Origin: Stercorarius parasiticus
Lineage: Eukaryota; Chordata; Aves; Charadriiformes; Stercorariidae
Direction of reading: 5' to 3'
DNA: 64,000 nucleotides
NCBI GenBank assembly: GCA_013396915.1
Contig: VWZL01000529.1
Location: 1,007,163 to 1,071,162 of the forward strand
The position numbers were made by a program, and so were the translations under genes. Below are positions 1 through 11,950 of this stretch, one piece after another (position 1 is the stretch's first letter; every line of letters begins with the position of its first letter). A model generated the notes under the pieces. It searched no databases and had not been told where the DNA came from. It saw only the letters and a program-made list of their open reading frames with translations.

Positions 1-939
1 TGCCAAATCCAACAGCTTCAGTCCAGAATGTTGCTATTTTTGGGGTTCTTCCCCTAAATCCGGTATAGTTTATAGCTCAAACTGAAGCTCAGGGAAGCCA
101 ATAAAAAAGTTCCTGTTGACTTCAATGAGCTTTAAACTGGCACTTTAGAAAATATCCATTTTCACAGCCTACTATTTTGAGCCATCCAAGCCCAGCTTCT
201 TGGAAGTACTGAAATGCTACAACCCCAGTCAAATTCAGTGACAAAAAACCTTGTTTCCACCCACTTCAAAAGCTGCTTAGAAAACAGCTAACCCCCATGT
301 TGCCCGTGGTGCAACTGCTGCACATTAAGAAAACATCGCTGTCGCACAACAAGAGGTAAAATTGGGGAGAGGATCCTGATCCTCCACCTGGACCCAGCCA
401 GGCACAGTTTCCACCAGCAGCCCACGCAGCCCAATGTGGCTCCGAGCACAGGGCTGAGGCCCCCCATCCACGCAGCCTAGGGTTACCCATACAGCACAGC
501 CCCAGCCCTGGAAAAACACCCTCAACCCAGTGGCCACCCCACCGGGAACTGCTCGCAGAGGGAAATTGAAAACACGAGCACCAGTTTTTCTTCTGAAACG
601 TGGGAATCATCACTCGCCATCGCAAACTTTTAAATGTCCCAAGGTGAATTTACACACTGGCTCTGAACGGTCTGAGCTTCGCCACGGTGCTTTTGTCCGC
701 TGCTGCACACAGTCAACCCCTTCTCTGAGTTTCAGCCTTTCTTGCTGCTTACCTTCTCCTTCCCCCCAACTCTGCCTCTAGGACCATTGCCATCCTGTGT
801 CACAAGCAGGGAACAGGTTGACTAATAGCTTTTTATGAGTCGGTTTTATTTTATGGCCCTCTTTCCCGTGGGAGAGGGCAGAAGGAGTTGGCTAACACTC
901 AGATCCTGTTGGGTTGAACTGTTTTCTAACAGCCGTCTT
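1..939. other. Intergenic, nothing recognised
   Basis: Moderate-GC sequence with overlapping ORFs on both strands (up to 119 codons) that lack any family resemblance. Confidence 0.6.
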
Positions 940-1460
940 CCAAATTAAAATTAACACAGCTCGGATTTTTCTTAACTACATTTCTCTGGTGCCTCACAGA
1001 GCTCTTTGTGTCCTCCTCCACTGATTCACGGCCGCTCCAACAGCCAGCAAACAGAAACGCGAGAGCTCTGACATGGCGTATCTGATTTTCTTGCTCTGTC
1101 AATAGTATTTATCACTGCTGCTCCCATGCGGAGCGGGAGGGTCTGCTTCTCCATCAGAGCTGAGGGACGGGGGTTTCAGGGCGCACATAAATCCTTCGCT
1201 CTTCCCCTGCAGAGCAGGTCAACGCACATCACGTTTTTAAAGCAAAACAAAAAAAAGCGCCACATTTTCTGATGGCTGTCATCCGTGCGCTACTTCAGCC
1301 ATCGCGATAGCACAGAGATAGCCACCGCACCGACATCATCCCCGCAAGTGTCCGCGGGTGCGAGGCAGGTGCGGAGACAGCTCCATTAGGAAATGCCGCC
1401 TGATTTATCGGAGCGGCATTATTCTTTCCCTGGCAGCACATGCCTTTGTGTCACCTTCAG
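940..1460. promoter_or_regulatory. Conserved-looking non-coding block beside the CpG island
   Basis: Complex, non-repetitive sequence with no coding signature, containing TTAAAATTAAC, TGTCAATAGTATTTATCAC and CCTGATTTATCGGAG, the kind of motif-dense sequence seen in vertebrate conserved non-coding elements. Conservation itself cannot be seen from one sequence, so this is inference. Confidence 0.25.
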
Positions 1461-1479
1461 GGAGGGAGAGGGCTGGCCG

Positions 1480-1800
1480 GCTGCTGCCATGCTCCGGCCG
1501 TGCTACAGAGGGTGCTGCGACGCCAGGTTTGGGCCGGCCGGGACGCGGCGGCGGGTGGCGCCGGGCGGGGAGCGGCACCGACAGCGTCCCCGGGACCAGC
1601 GTCCGCCCTCTCCGGTGTCCGCCGGCGGCCTGGGATAGGCAGCTTGCCGGGAATGAGATCGAACTTATACCGACAGCTAATATTCCCTCCAGACACAGAA
1701 GGGGAATAGAAACCCTTTTTTTCCTAGCCCACGCTAGAGTTCGCTGCTCCTCCTGGTTCGGGAGAAGGAGGGGAAAAGGGAAACCAAAAGCACCTGGTGA
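1480..1800. promoter_or_regulatory. Small CpG island, candidate promoter of unknown transcript
   Basis: The core at about 1,480-1,640 has roughly two dozen CpG dinucleotides in about 200 bases, against a CpG-poor background, and includes GGCCGGCCGGG and GGCGCCGGGCGGGG runs (Sp1-like). This is the only such island in the window. ORFs across it (up to 150 codons) are compositional and match no family I know. It could be the start of a non-coding RNA or an orphan island tied to nearby regulatory DNA. Confidence 0.5.
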
Positions 1801-4800
1801 AAGGCAGTAGTCGAGGGCAGGCTCTGCCCTAAAGAGATCGCCGCTCCCTCAGGTCCAGCGCTGGCCTACCTTTGGCTCTCCAGGAGCTCCCTGCTGCTGC
1901 TTTCCCCGTACTTAGGAGAGCAAGGCCACGCATGGGCAGGCAGCAAGGTTTTCATGCTGCCTCTCAGCATGACCACCAGCCGGGGGCCAGGGGGAGGGAA
2001 GGAGCAGTTTTGGGTACCTCCGCTCCGGACATGCAGGTGATGCCGTGCACCCCTGCAGCCTCTTGCATCCCTTGCACGCCTCTGTAGCCCCCTTACATGG
2101 ATTGCACCTTGGAGGAGGACCTGCTCAAGTAGGCGTAGATCTGACCTACACATATTTGTACAGTCCAGGGCACGACTCCGACTTCACCAGAGCTTCTCTA
2201 GACTTGTGCTGGTTTTACCATAGGGAGCATTTGTTTACACTTATGAGAGCACCTCCCCAGCAGTCTCTACTGAACCCTTACAATCATGTGCAGGATAGGA
2301 ATCACCCTTTCTGCAGGGACGGGGGAGTAGCCATAGCTTTTGCTGGCATAACGTGTGACACCTTCTTTTCTGCCGCACTTAAATGCCTCTTGGCCTGCTC
2401 CTGCCCAAGAATCAAATCAGGGCTTCGGAAGACATGAAATACTGGTAACAAGAGTTAATAGCAATGAAACAGTCAACAAAATATAAAGCTGTTAGAGCAG
2501 GATGGAGTCTCTGGGAAGGGAGACGCGCGAGCCCTGCCCTCTGCCTTTGTGCTCAGTCCAGGGCAGAAAACGCAGAGACGCCCCCCTGATATTGTGAAAT
2601 GCCTGCGAGTGAGCATGTGTAATGTACTGTGAAATTTTTGTGACTTGCTAGGTTATAAAGCTGGTTATAGGAGAATTTAATAAAAAAGGAAACCAGTTTA
2701 TCTCTTTCTGATAATTTCTCCATGGCTTTAGGGTCTCATTCTTGCTTCCTCTCTGTGCCTGGAGAGGTGATCCTAATATTCAGTGTAAAATGTACAAATT
2801 CCCCGAAGGGAACTTGAAATAAATGCTCTGCTTCAAATTCAAACCTGACAGTACATATCACATCAGGGGATCCCTTTTATCAGCAGGATATTCAGAAGGG
2901 ATGAATGATTTACTCACATAATCTCTTAAGCCTTTCACTTGCAGAGTCTAAGATAGAATTTATAGCATTTTTATCATTTGGACCTAAAAAAAACCCAAAC
3001 AGTAAAATTCCTCTATGAAATCTGAAACCCTACTCATTGATTTTCTAGCTGATGAAATTTCAAAGGAACATGTTCTTCCGTGATGGAGTAACAGCAGGCC
3101 TCTGCCTTGGCTTTGGTGTCTTCTCATGTTAGAAATTAGATAATTCCTCCCTAGGGAGACAAGTTTAAATAGATACCTCCTATCTTTTGCATTTGAAAAC
3201 ACTGAGGATGTGTATTAACCTCCCATAATTAAAGACGGTACCAAGTTTTGTGGAACTTATTTCTCTAATTTCCATTTGCCAAATAGATGTATGTTTACAC
3301 AAGAAACCTAAACAACTAATGCTTTTATTCTGAGTTTTAACCTAAGTAATCATCTTTGTCTTCAGGATGATGAGGACGACAACCTAGATAACAACACTTG
3401 CTTAATATTTCTGCCATGTAGCTACTGCAGAAAAGTAAACCAAAGGTGGGCTGTGACATTTTATTTCCCTTCCTAAAATATGTTTGCCTGTCTGATATGT
3501 TCTCCCTTTATTTGATGAAAATGTAAGCTGGTCTGAGTCCAGCTTTTCCTTATCCTGTTGTACCAATAGAGTGGTATCACTTTTTTTTTTAATTATTTTT
3601 CTAAAGTTATTTTTGAATTAAACTGGGAGAAATGAGCCCAGAATGAGAATGCAAAACGGATTCTCATCTCGTTTCCTGGCACTGTCATGGTGTTTGTTGT
3701 TTGAACCCAGAACCATTGGACGTTAATGCGGGGTGAGAACTAGTACAAAGAAATACATAATAATGCTAATAACTTCTTCATTTGAATTTAAGGAGGTGTC
3801 AGGGGCAGGAGGAAAATGAGCATGATCAGATTGGTAATCAGCATATCAGAAGCATCCAGAAGCACAAACCAGAGTTACAAAACCTGAGATTTCATTTTCA
3901 CTGGTGTGAACGTGCACTCAGCCTTTCAGAAAGGCGTTTCTGTCTGTTAATTAATCTCTGGTTGGTTGTCTGCAAACAGTGATGTGACTCCAGTTATGAC
4001 TATGTTGTGCCCAACTGTCACCTCAGACCACGTTTCTATCACACCTCATCCCGGGGCGGGGGCATGGGGACAACTATTCCTTGCCACTACTTTCCTGCTT
4101 CACAGTTCTCCCGTGAGAGCTCCACACCAGCTGGTGATTTGCTCAGTGGGGATATTGCTGACCTCCACGAGGCAGCGGTCCTCACCAAGCACTAAATTAT
4201 GCTCACACTTATCTGGTATAAGCCCCAGCACTTCCCTCCAATTCAGCAAAATGCTGTCTGATTTACACTAGCGTAAGCAGCAGCAGGATTTGGTCTTGTG
4301 GAGCAAGCTCTGTACAGCCAGATCCTCCATGGGTATAAGTTACCGTGGCTCAGTTTGCATTTGTAATGCCAAATTTACTTCTTTCCATTTAGTATGTGGC
4401 CCAAGGTCAAGTTACGAAAATATTTCACTGTCATAATTATTCCCATGAAATCCAGAGCACTTTGTATTTGGCAGCCAATGTCATTTCCCATGCCTTAAGA
4501 AGCTGGCATTAATTTCCTGACACTGAACAAAGACAGATTCACTTACACATTTTCCTGACTGCCATTTTCCTTGCCTCCTGAGTTTGAATCCCTGCAATCT
4601 GATGCAGTCCTGGAGGAGCCTTCCTGGGCGCTACCGTAGTACTAACAATAACCACATCTCCATTTAATGAGGATTTGTGCCAGATTTCATTCAGAGGGAG
4701 TTTTACCTTCAACCTGGGGAGTAAGCCTGGCAACACTGCCTCCTTTTATGTGCCCTGGTCTGTACAGGAACTCTTTGCTGCTGTATTTTCTCTCGGAGAG

Positions 4801-7800
4801 CCTGCCCATCCTCATTAGAGAGCAGAGGTGGGGATCTCACAGGTGGGCTATTTCAAGCCTGTCGTCGTGTGTCAGTAGCCCTGCAGCTGGATAATGCTGT
4901 GTGGTCGCATAGCACCAGCTTAGTGCTTCTGATACAGACCCTCCAGCACCTTCCCTCTCCGAGCATCCTGCTTATACAGTGTGGAGCTCCCCAGGGAAAA
5001 ACGCTGCACCGTTTCTCCCGTATGAAATGAAACTCAGGCTGGGAGCAGCCAAGCAGGAACGCTGGGGGCAGCGAGGGGGCTGGCTTGGGATAAAGGCCCT
5101 CAGTGGGTGAATTGGCCCAGCGCAGGACACCCACGAGAGGCACTGGAGGAAGTCTGGGCTTCCCAGGGTGGGAGCTGCCGGGGGGTCAGGCTGGGGCTGG
5201 GGGAAGGCTGCAGGGGACCCAGGGCACACTCCCGTGCCTCCGAGGGACACGGCCTCAGCTCTGCCCGCCAATGCAGTTGCTAACAGCCACCTCCTTTCTT
5301 CGTCACACAAAAAGAAATATTTCAGTCCGTAACACGTAGCTAATATCCTCAGCTGATGTCGGCTTGCCTGGCTCCCCTGAAGCAATGAATATTTATATTA
5401 GCTAAGAACTGGCATGCATTTCGTGTCTTCCTGATTATTTTCTCACAGCTATTTTTGTTTGGTTTTCCATAGCACTCAATAGGCTGAGTGCCTCTTTCAT
5501 GCAATGTGGTCAGTTTTCACCGTAATTTTTTCCCTTATAGGTTTGTTCATATTTACACATTCTGAATTCCCATTAGGACTTCACACTAATTTAAACTGGC
5601 CAGTGGCAAAATTACCTAACATACATTTGTCCCACCCTGATAAACAAAAAGCCCCATTCAATCCCCTCCGCCCCAAAAAACAACAACAAAAAAAATCGGA
5701 ATATATTCAAGTCAGATAATTTTGCACATCCTTGGCAACAACACAGGCGTGGAAATAGCGGTGTGGACCCTCCCACACCCTGGCCAGCGCTGCAGGATTT
5801 CAGTAAAATTTCCCATTTCTCAGGATATTAAGTTTGACTGCAAGGAAATCCAGACATCATGTAATCTCACTCCAGCATTGGAGCAGAGCTAATAAAGATG
5901 CATAAAACATGCCACAGCCTGGAAGCTTGCTCAGAGGCTCGCGTTTATGTTTCGAAATGAAGACAAGTACAGCGTGGGTGTGACGGGGTCAGAAAGAGTG
6001 AGGAAGGAAGATTAAACTATAGCATAAGGAGGCACAGCCCACTGGAAAAATAGAAACTTTCATGAGTGGGGAAGGCCAAATGCGACTCAGGACACTTGCT
6101 GTACCAATGCTTGGCCGCTGCTGCACACCATGCTCACCTCCACTCCTTCAGCCTCAAGAAGAGCTCATCCATGGCTGGGGACACCCATGGGTGCTGCCCT
6201 GGGTGGGGGGACAGCCCCCAGTACAGCAGGCAGCAGCTCTTCTCCTGTCCCCCTGGGATGGAGAAGTGGGACCTGAACCATGCAGGTGCTGAGGCTGGTC
6301 CCTGAGTGCAGAAGTGGCTTATAATGATCTTTACGCCCCCTTTGCCATTTCCCTCTCTGGCCCAAGGACAGGGGTGAAGTAACTGCAGATGAAGCAATGG
6401 AGCCCTTGGGCCAAGATCTGCGTGGCATGTAGGCGCCTGAGCTTCGCCATTTCAGCAAGAGGTTCCCAAATATCTTTGGGAATCCGTGCCTTAGGTTATG
6501 GCGTGCAGAGACACTGCCTGAAAGCGCACACCTGTGCTGGGGGTACATCGCTGCTATTGCGAGGTTGCTCACCCCTGTGGAGAGTGAGGAGCTGGCCAGG
6601 CTACGGCTCCTGGGGCCAAACAGCAGCATCCCAACCCCTGCTGAGCAGGCAGACCTTCACCTCCTGCTTTGGGGCCTCAGAAATGGGATGCTGAACTCAG
6701 TGGGCTGTTGGCAACATTTTTAAAGTGGTTTGGTTTATTGTCTGTCTGAAACCCTATTTTCTTCCATGCTTGGGTTGGGGGTTTAAAACCAGGTGCTGTC
6801 ATGAAACATGAGTTGGGGGTTGTTTATTCCTACACCAGTTCTGTTGTTATACACAACAGTTGAGCTTACCAAATCCTCAACCACCGGTTGTATCAGCAAA
6901 GCTCTGAGGCAAAACGCACAGGGACGGGGAGAGGCGACGCCATTTCCATTACACAGCCTAAGCTTACGGCACACAGGGAGAGCACTTCATTACGTGCTCA
7001 GAAAGCATATGAAGGTCTCATCACACATCTTGGGTGGACATCTGGATCCGAGATGGGAATGCACATGAGAGCCAACACCCCACAGGTGCAGGCCAGTGGA
7101 ACAGATAGGGGGAGGAGAGGAGACCAAGCCAAGCAAGCCAGTGGGACAAAGTCTGGAGCACGGTACAGCCACTCCAGGTGGACACTGGAGTGCTGGGATT
7201 TCTCTTGACTTTGGCAATGTCCTGCCACGTCAGAACAGCCTCCCATACATATCTGTCTTCGGCAACACTAGCCGCTTTTGGAGGGCTTATCTCTTTAATT
7301 GGGATAGCTTTCATCACGCAGCAATGACGCCCGGCTCAGTTTTTATAGGGGTGTTACAGCAGAAGTTGACAGAGGTGTTGGGAAACCTGATGATTTTAAC
7401 AGAGTTTTGCAAGTCTCATATCCCAGAGCAGCTTTTATGTATTCCGTGCTCTTTGCAGTAAATAAATTTGTTTTCCCTTGCCTGCCCCTTTCCTATGCTG
7501 TTCGCTTTGAAGCTACACCCCTGTATTTAGTGACCGATAGGAGCTGCTTGTGTCCCCCCTCTCCATGAGGAAATTTCCAGCTGGACACAGGCAATGATTT
7601 GTTGGTTTAGATGGGAAAAACGGGTGTGGAGTGTATAATTCAGGTCTGAGTCATGATGTCCTAAGGATTTAGCGAGGAAATCTATTGACACATGTGAGCG
7701 TTCGTGAGTTAAAACCATGTTGTGGGGGCTGTCTGGTGATTTTGCAGAGCTGCTGGCGGGAGCCTGGTGAGGGGAATCCCCCTGGTGATTTGTAGTTTTG

Positions 7801-8879
7801 GAGGAGGAGGAGGACTGGAGCTGCTGAACTGCCAGGAATTCGATTCTGGCCGCAGCTGTTTATTTCATCTCGTCCTGTTCCCCCTCACAAGGCAAACCCA
7901 CGCCTTCTGAAGAGGCTACAACACGCACTGCTTATTTTTACCACATCACAGAAATGTCTGACTTGGCTCTCTCACTGTATTTTTAATGCTTGCCAATTCT
8001 AACACCTCAGATATAAAACTTTCAGACCGTCCTCTGCCTAGCTCTTGCTTTTTTCAATTTGATTTTTCCCTAGCAACGGGACGTGCCCCAAAGTATTTCT
8101 GACGAGAGCAACCCTCATCTTAACAAGCGAGAAGACCTTGGCTCTGTATGATATATGCCCTAGTTAAAGTAAACAATAACATTCATATTTTCCTGTAGGC
8201 TGCACCAGAGCACTGGTCAACCATTCAGTAAGTAGCCCATATTTCTTATTGCAAGTTATGGCCTTGAGATGGACAGGAGCTAATGTAAATGTCCTGAGCT
8301 TTTGTGAGGGATGGTGCAGGGCACATAATGGCTTTGTAGTTACCTACGCTGAGCAGATACACAGTTCACTGATCAGTTAAGCACTTTTGAGATCATGCAG
8401 CATGTAAAAAAAATACTACGTACTTGTAAATGTCAAGAGGAGTTACTGGTATTTATAGAAAAGAAACTGTTTTACTATTTCCAGTTCTGTGGAGCAAATA
8501 TGCTGTATACTTTAGGGTTCAGCTCCAGCAGCTCAGTAGTTTCCGCATGGATCGGATTTTTAAGGTTATAAATTGATTGAGATGACCTCGGCCATTCAGC
8601 ACCGTGCCTGGATCTTTTAAAGCCCAAGGAAAGGCAAGTGACATTTAACGGTGGGAAAGAAAGCAAAGCGAAGGGAATAAGGGGGTTTGTAATATGATAA
8701 TAAAAACAAGGCATGTGCATTTCATCAGCTGGATTTCATAAAGAGCTTGATCTTGCAAGCTCTATTTTGCAAAACATGCCTGGGTGTATGAATTTGTGTG
8801 TTAGCCCTGAACGCCAAACAACTCGCTAACAGGACTTGCTAAACGCAGAATCAAGTCAAGCAAGAAAAGAAAGGATCAA
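1801..8879. other. Intergenic, no supported gene
   Basis: Contains the repeat at 4,250-4,355 and two short exon-like segments (about 3,367-3,450 and 8,199-8,227, see findings). GC-richer patches at 4.9-5.3 kb and 6.1-6.7 kb carry several overlapping ORFs in many frames, the sign of composition rather than coding. Confidence 0.6.
4250..4355. repeat. Old palindromic dispersed repeat, rearranged halves
   Basis: A right-half-like segment (ATTTACACTAGCGTAAG then ATTTGGTC, about 4,260-4,296) is followed by a left-half-like segment (CCAGATCCTCC then GTATAAGTTACC, about 4,318-4,343). Both resemble the ends of the element at 11,054. Highly diverged. Confidence 0.4.
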
Positions 8880-9180
8880 GTCTGACAATAAACATGCGTT
8901 CTGGAAATCGTGACTCCCTAATTTAATGCACCACATGGAAGGTACATGGAAGGCTTTGCATTTTAATTTATCAGTTTCTTTTTAATTGACCAGATTAATT
9001 ATTTCCACCTTGCCATTTGTCAGGTAGGTCACTGTTCCTTTTCACAGCATTAATGAACTAATTCCGTTTTTCCCCTTGTAATTAAAAGCGCGAGTTACAG
9101 AGATCACATTTATAAATTGGCTTGGTGCACAATAAAATTTACTCTTTATTAAATAAAATATAACATCATTTCCCATGCCA
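8880..9180. promoter_or_regulatory. Candidate enhancer: cluster of homeodomain-type sites
   Basis: Within about 300 bases lie CTAATTTAAT, TTTTAATTTATC, TTTTTAATTGACC, GATTAATTATT, CATTAATGAAC and GTAATTAAAAG, all with a TAAT/ATTA core. They are interspersed with complex sequence rather than simple repeats. No ORF crosses the block. The enhancer role is inferred from motif density only. Confidence 0.35.
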
Positions 9181-9667
9181 GAAGGGATTTATTTTCTTCG
9201 CATTTCTCCACCAGCAAAAACATGACAAGAAAAAAAAAAAATCCCCTCAACCCTGCACTTTTCAATCAGTAATAAAAATGGGTAAAACAAGATTACCAGC
9301 TAACTCCTGAACACCCACAAGCCTCCCTTGGGCACACCAAGCTCAACTACAAATGTGAAAGCAATTGGAAGTTTCACATTATCAATGTTTTATGCTCTAA
9401 TCGAGGTTCTCTCATGATCCGGTCGGAAGGCAAGACTTGGAAGTATCCGGCTATGTTAGCTGAGGAGGATGCACTGCAGCTGGCCCATTAGATTTAGCTG
9501 CTTGCTTTAAGAGAGACTGGAGGAACATCAAGACTTGCTCACTGCAACCCACACAAGTTCAACTCACTGGGGTGGGCTCATCTGGCGTCTGCCACACTTT
9601 CAAAAGCTCGTCTTGATTATTAACTTGCCCTCTCAAATCACTGCGCTTAAATACAAGCACAGCCTGT

Positions 9668-9694
9668 ATTTATTATTATTATTATTATTATTAT
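9668..9694 (+). repeat. (ATT)n microsatellite
   Basis: Seven uninterrupted ATT units plus one flanking unit. Confidence 0.97.
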
Positions 9695-10123
9695 ATTCCT
9701 GCCTTTAAATGCTGTTGTCCAGTGAATTTACGTAATGGCACCTGATTCAGGGAGAGGCTGGATCTCACTGGGTGTACTGGACGGAGATACACAGGATAAG
9801 CTGTGAGAACTGGAATTGAAATGGGAGGAAGAAGCAGGGGGGTTTTGTACAGGAACAGGGCTGGAAAGATACTACAAACAATTGTCTGAAAATATTGTTT
9901 TGTATTTCTAATGAAGGCAGAAGGTCCTTTTTTGTTCTGATGTTATGCCCTTCTAAGTAGTGAATTTAGTTGTCTAAAAGACACCTAGAAATTGCATTTC
10001 AGAGTCAAGTCCACAGGTATACATCACATGAGCACCTTCCCCCACTGGCTTAAAATCCTCTCACGTATGTGCTGGCACTGAACATACCTGTATTTTTCCA
10101 GTCAGAGATTGGACAAAAAACAC

Positions 10124-10140
10124 TTTTTTTTTTTTTTTTT
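10124..10140 (+). repeat. T17 homopolymer
   Basis: Uninterrupted run of 17 T. Confidence 0.95.
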
Positions 10141-11053
10141 AAGATGTGTATGATCTAGCTGCAAGGCAAAAAAAACCCTAAAAATTATGAATACATTAAA
10201 TATGTTTCAGAAATAAGTAATAACATTAATCTGCCTGTGAGTTCCTGTGCATATGAGAAAAAGGCAGAGTCCTTGTTTTCTTACTGAATCCCTTGCCTTT
10301 CTCTAGTGGTCAGGGTAGCTATCACAGCACTTGCACAGGGGACACAGAGTGAAGGAGAATTATAAGGATGGCAGTGAAAAGAGGAGGGAAACCAAAGAGA
10401 TAGCAGAAGGTCGGGGGGTGCTGGAGAGAGTTAGAAACTCAGGTACTTGTGCTGGCCTAGGAAAATAAGTATCCCAGTCCCCAGAACTACAGCTGCCCGA
10501 GTACAAATGTGGCTGACAGCCCTCATCCTTTTCTGCTCTGGCGTGTGCATCTGAAGCCCAGCTGTTAGAAAACATTGGTTTTCTCTCTGCAGATTGCATT
10601 TTTTCCCCCCACAAAGAAATAGGCAAATACTAAAACATATAAAACAGCCTTAGGTCTCGTTCTCTCTGCATCTGTGAGGCTGAGATGAATTCAACAAGAT
10701 TGTGAATAAAAATCCAGCAACTGGTATTTCTAATTCCATTTCTCAGTGGAAAGCTTCTAGTAACAGCTAATAACTAAGTCATACTAATCAACTCAGTGAC
10801 AAAACCTCTAAAGTATGTAATATAACATAGTTTCTGATTTTTTTTAAATGGAACCTGTATGTTGCAATCTCCTACTCTACAGTCGTAAAACTTTATGGTC
10901 TTCTCTTTTGTCTACTGAGATTTCAGGTGTTTAACCACTGACTTCCACCCAAACAAAGTCTGAAGCAACAATAATGCTACCCATGTGCTGCAGTAAATGA
11001 GCGTTTCAGCTTGGCTGGCAGTGACAGCTTTTACATAGGCAGGCAGGCCCAGC

Positions 11054-11159
11054 GGTCCAACTTCTGCCCTCAGCTGGTGTAACTTCACTGTGACGTTCAG
11101 GGTTGACAGTGGACTTACTTCTGATTTACTTCAGCACGGCTGAGGAAAGAGTTTGGCCC
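11054..11159. repeat. Old palindromic dispersed repeat (GGCCAGATTCT...CAGCTGGTGTAA type)
   Basis: The left end GGTCCAACTTCTGCCCTCAG is imperfectly inverse to the right end, whose reverse complement begins GGGCCAAACTCTTTCCTCAG, with CAGCTGGTGTAA just inside. I recognise this layout from an ancient palindromic element common in reptile and bird genomes. I do not assert a family name. Confidence 0.5.
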
Positions 11160-11537
11160 GGTTTGTATACACTTATGGAGAGAAACCTAGAGGACAGTGT
11201 CTGTTCTTGTTTAAAGTATAGCAGGAATTACAGTGTTGGTGAAGAAAAGCATGCAAACTCTGATTGCAGCCAGCAGCAGCGTTGCTACAGCATGCCGTCC
11301 TCAGGCTATTCTTAAAATGCCTGGAAGTTTGGTACCTTGCCCACTGCCTGTGGGACAGAGGCATGTTAAAGTATTTACTTTAAATGACTTTTCAATTCAA
11401 CTTCGACCCAGAGGCACCTCTGGAGAGACAGCAGTGGTGGAGGAGGAGGGACAGCGTATGGGAATCTTAAACAATTAAAGCTGTTTGGTGCTCTCCTAGC
11501 ACACTTCTGCCCGTGCACTGACTTGTATTATGTTGAA

Positions 11538-11593
11538 GCCTGGAAAGTTTGGTAATAAAAACGCAGCAGTTCAATTAAATAAACTTTCCAGGC
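11538..11593. repeat. Perfect 13-bp inverted repeat with 30-base loop
   Basis: GCCTGGAAAGTTT at 11,538-11,550 is exactly reverse-complemented at 11,581-11,593 (AAACTTTCCAGGC). A near copy of the left arm (GCCTGGAAGTTTGGTA) lies about 220 bases upstream. Confidence 0.9.
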
Positions 11594-11629
11594 ATAGGAA
11601 TATAACAAAACTAGGGAGTCACCTAAACT

Positions 11630-11950
11630 CATTACCAGTCCTGACTGGCCATCACTTTGCTGCAATGATAAAGAGTCATTACAAATAACTATAATTTATT
11701 TTCTGTGTCTTATCTTGTAACAATGGTCAAGGGACCCTTCTAGCAAGCACAGTCCCGTTGACCGTGGGGAAATCTTCGCTTGCTAGAGTTCTCCTCCTCT
11801 CGTACACTCTGGATTTCCTTTTGGGGAGTAATAGAGATCAGCCTCAGCACTCATAGCGCCATTATGCATTATTGCAGCCCCTGCTAGCAAAGCCCCAGTC
11901 AAAGGCCTAACGGTACTTTCAATAAAATAACTTGTTTAAGGGGGTTGGAA
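11630..11950. promoter_or_regulatory. Candidate regulatory block with POU/HOX-like motifs
   Basis: Non-coding, non-repetitive sequence with CATTATGCATTATTGC (octamer-like), TCATTACAAATAAC, ATAATTTATT and TTTCAATAAAATAA. The look is that of conserved non-coding DNA, but no comparison is possible here. Confidence 0.25.

Larger units (their letters stand above)
9181..11053. other. Intergenic, simple repeats only
   Basis: The ATT microsatellite and T17 run are here; nothing else recognised. Confidence 0.6.

Noticed and set aside
1358..1810. 150-codon ORF across the CpG island
   Set aside because: Several frames on both strands are open at once because of GC content. It is Arg/Gly/Pro-rich with no domain.
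6062..6694. Cluster of overlapping ORFs on both strands
   Set aside because: Open in several frames simultaneously, no conserved motif, no consistent splice structure.
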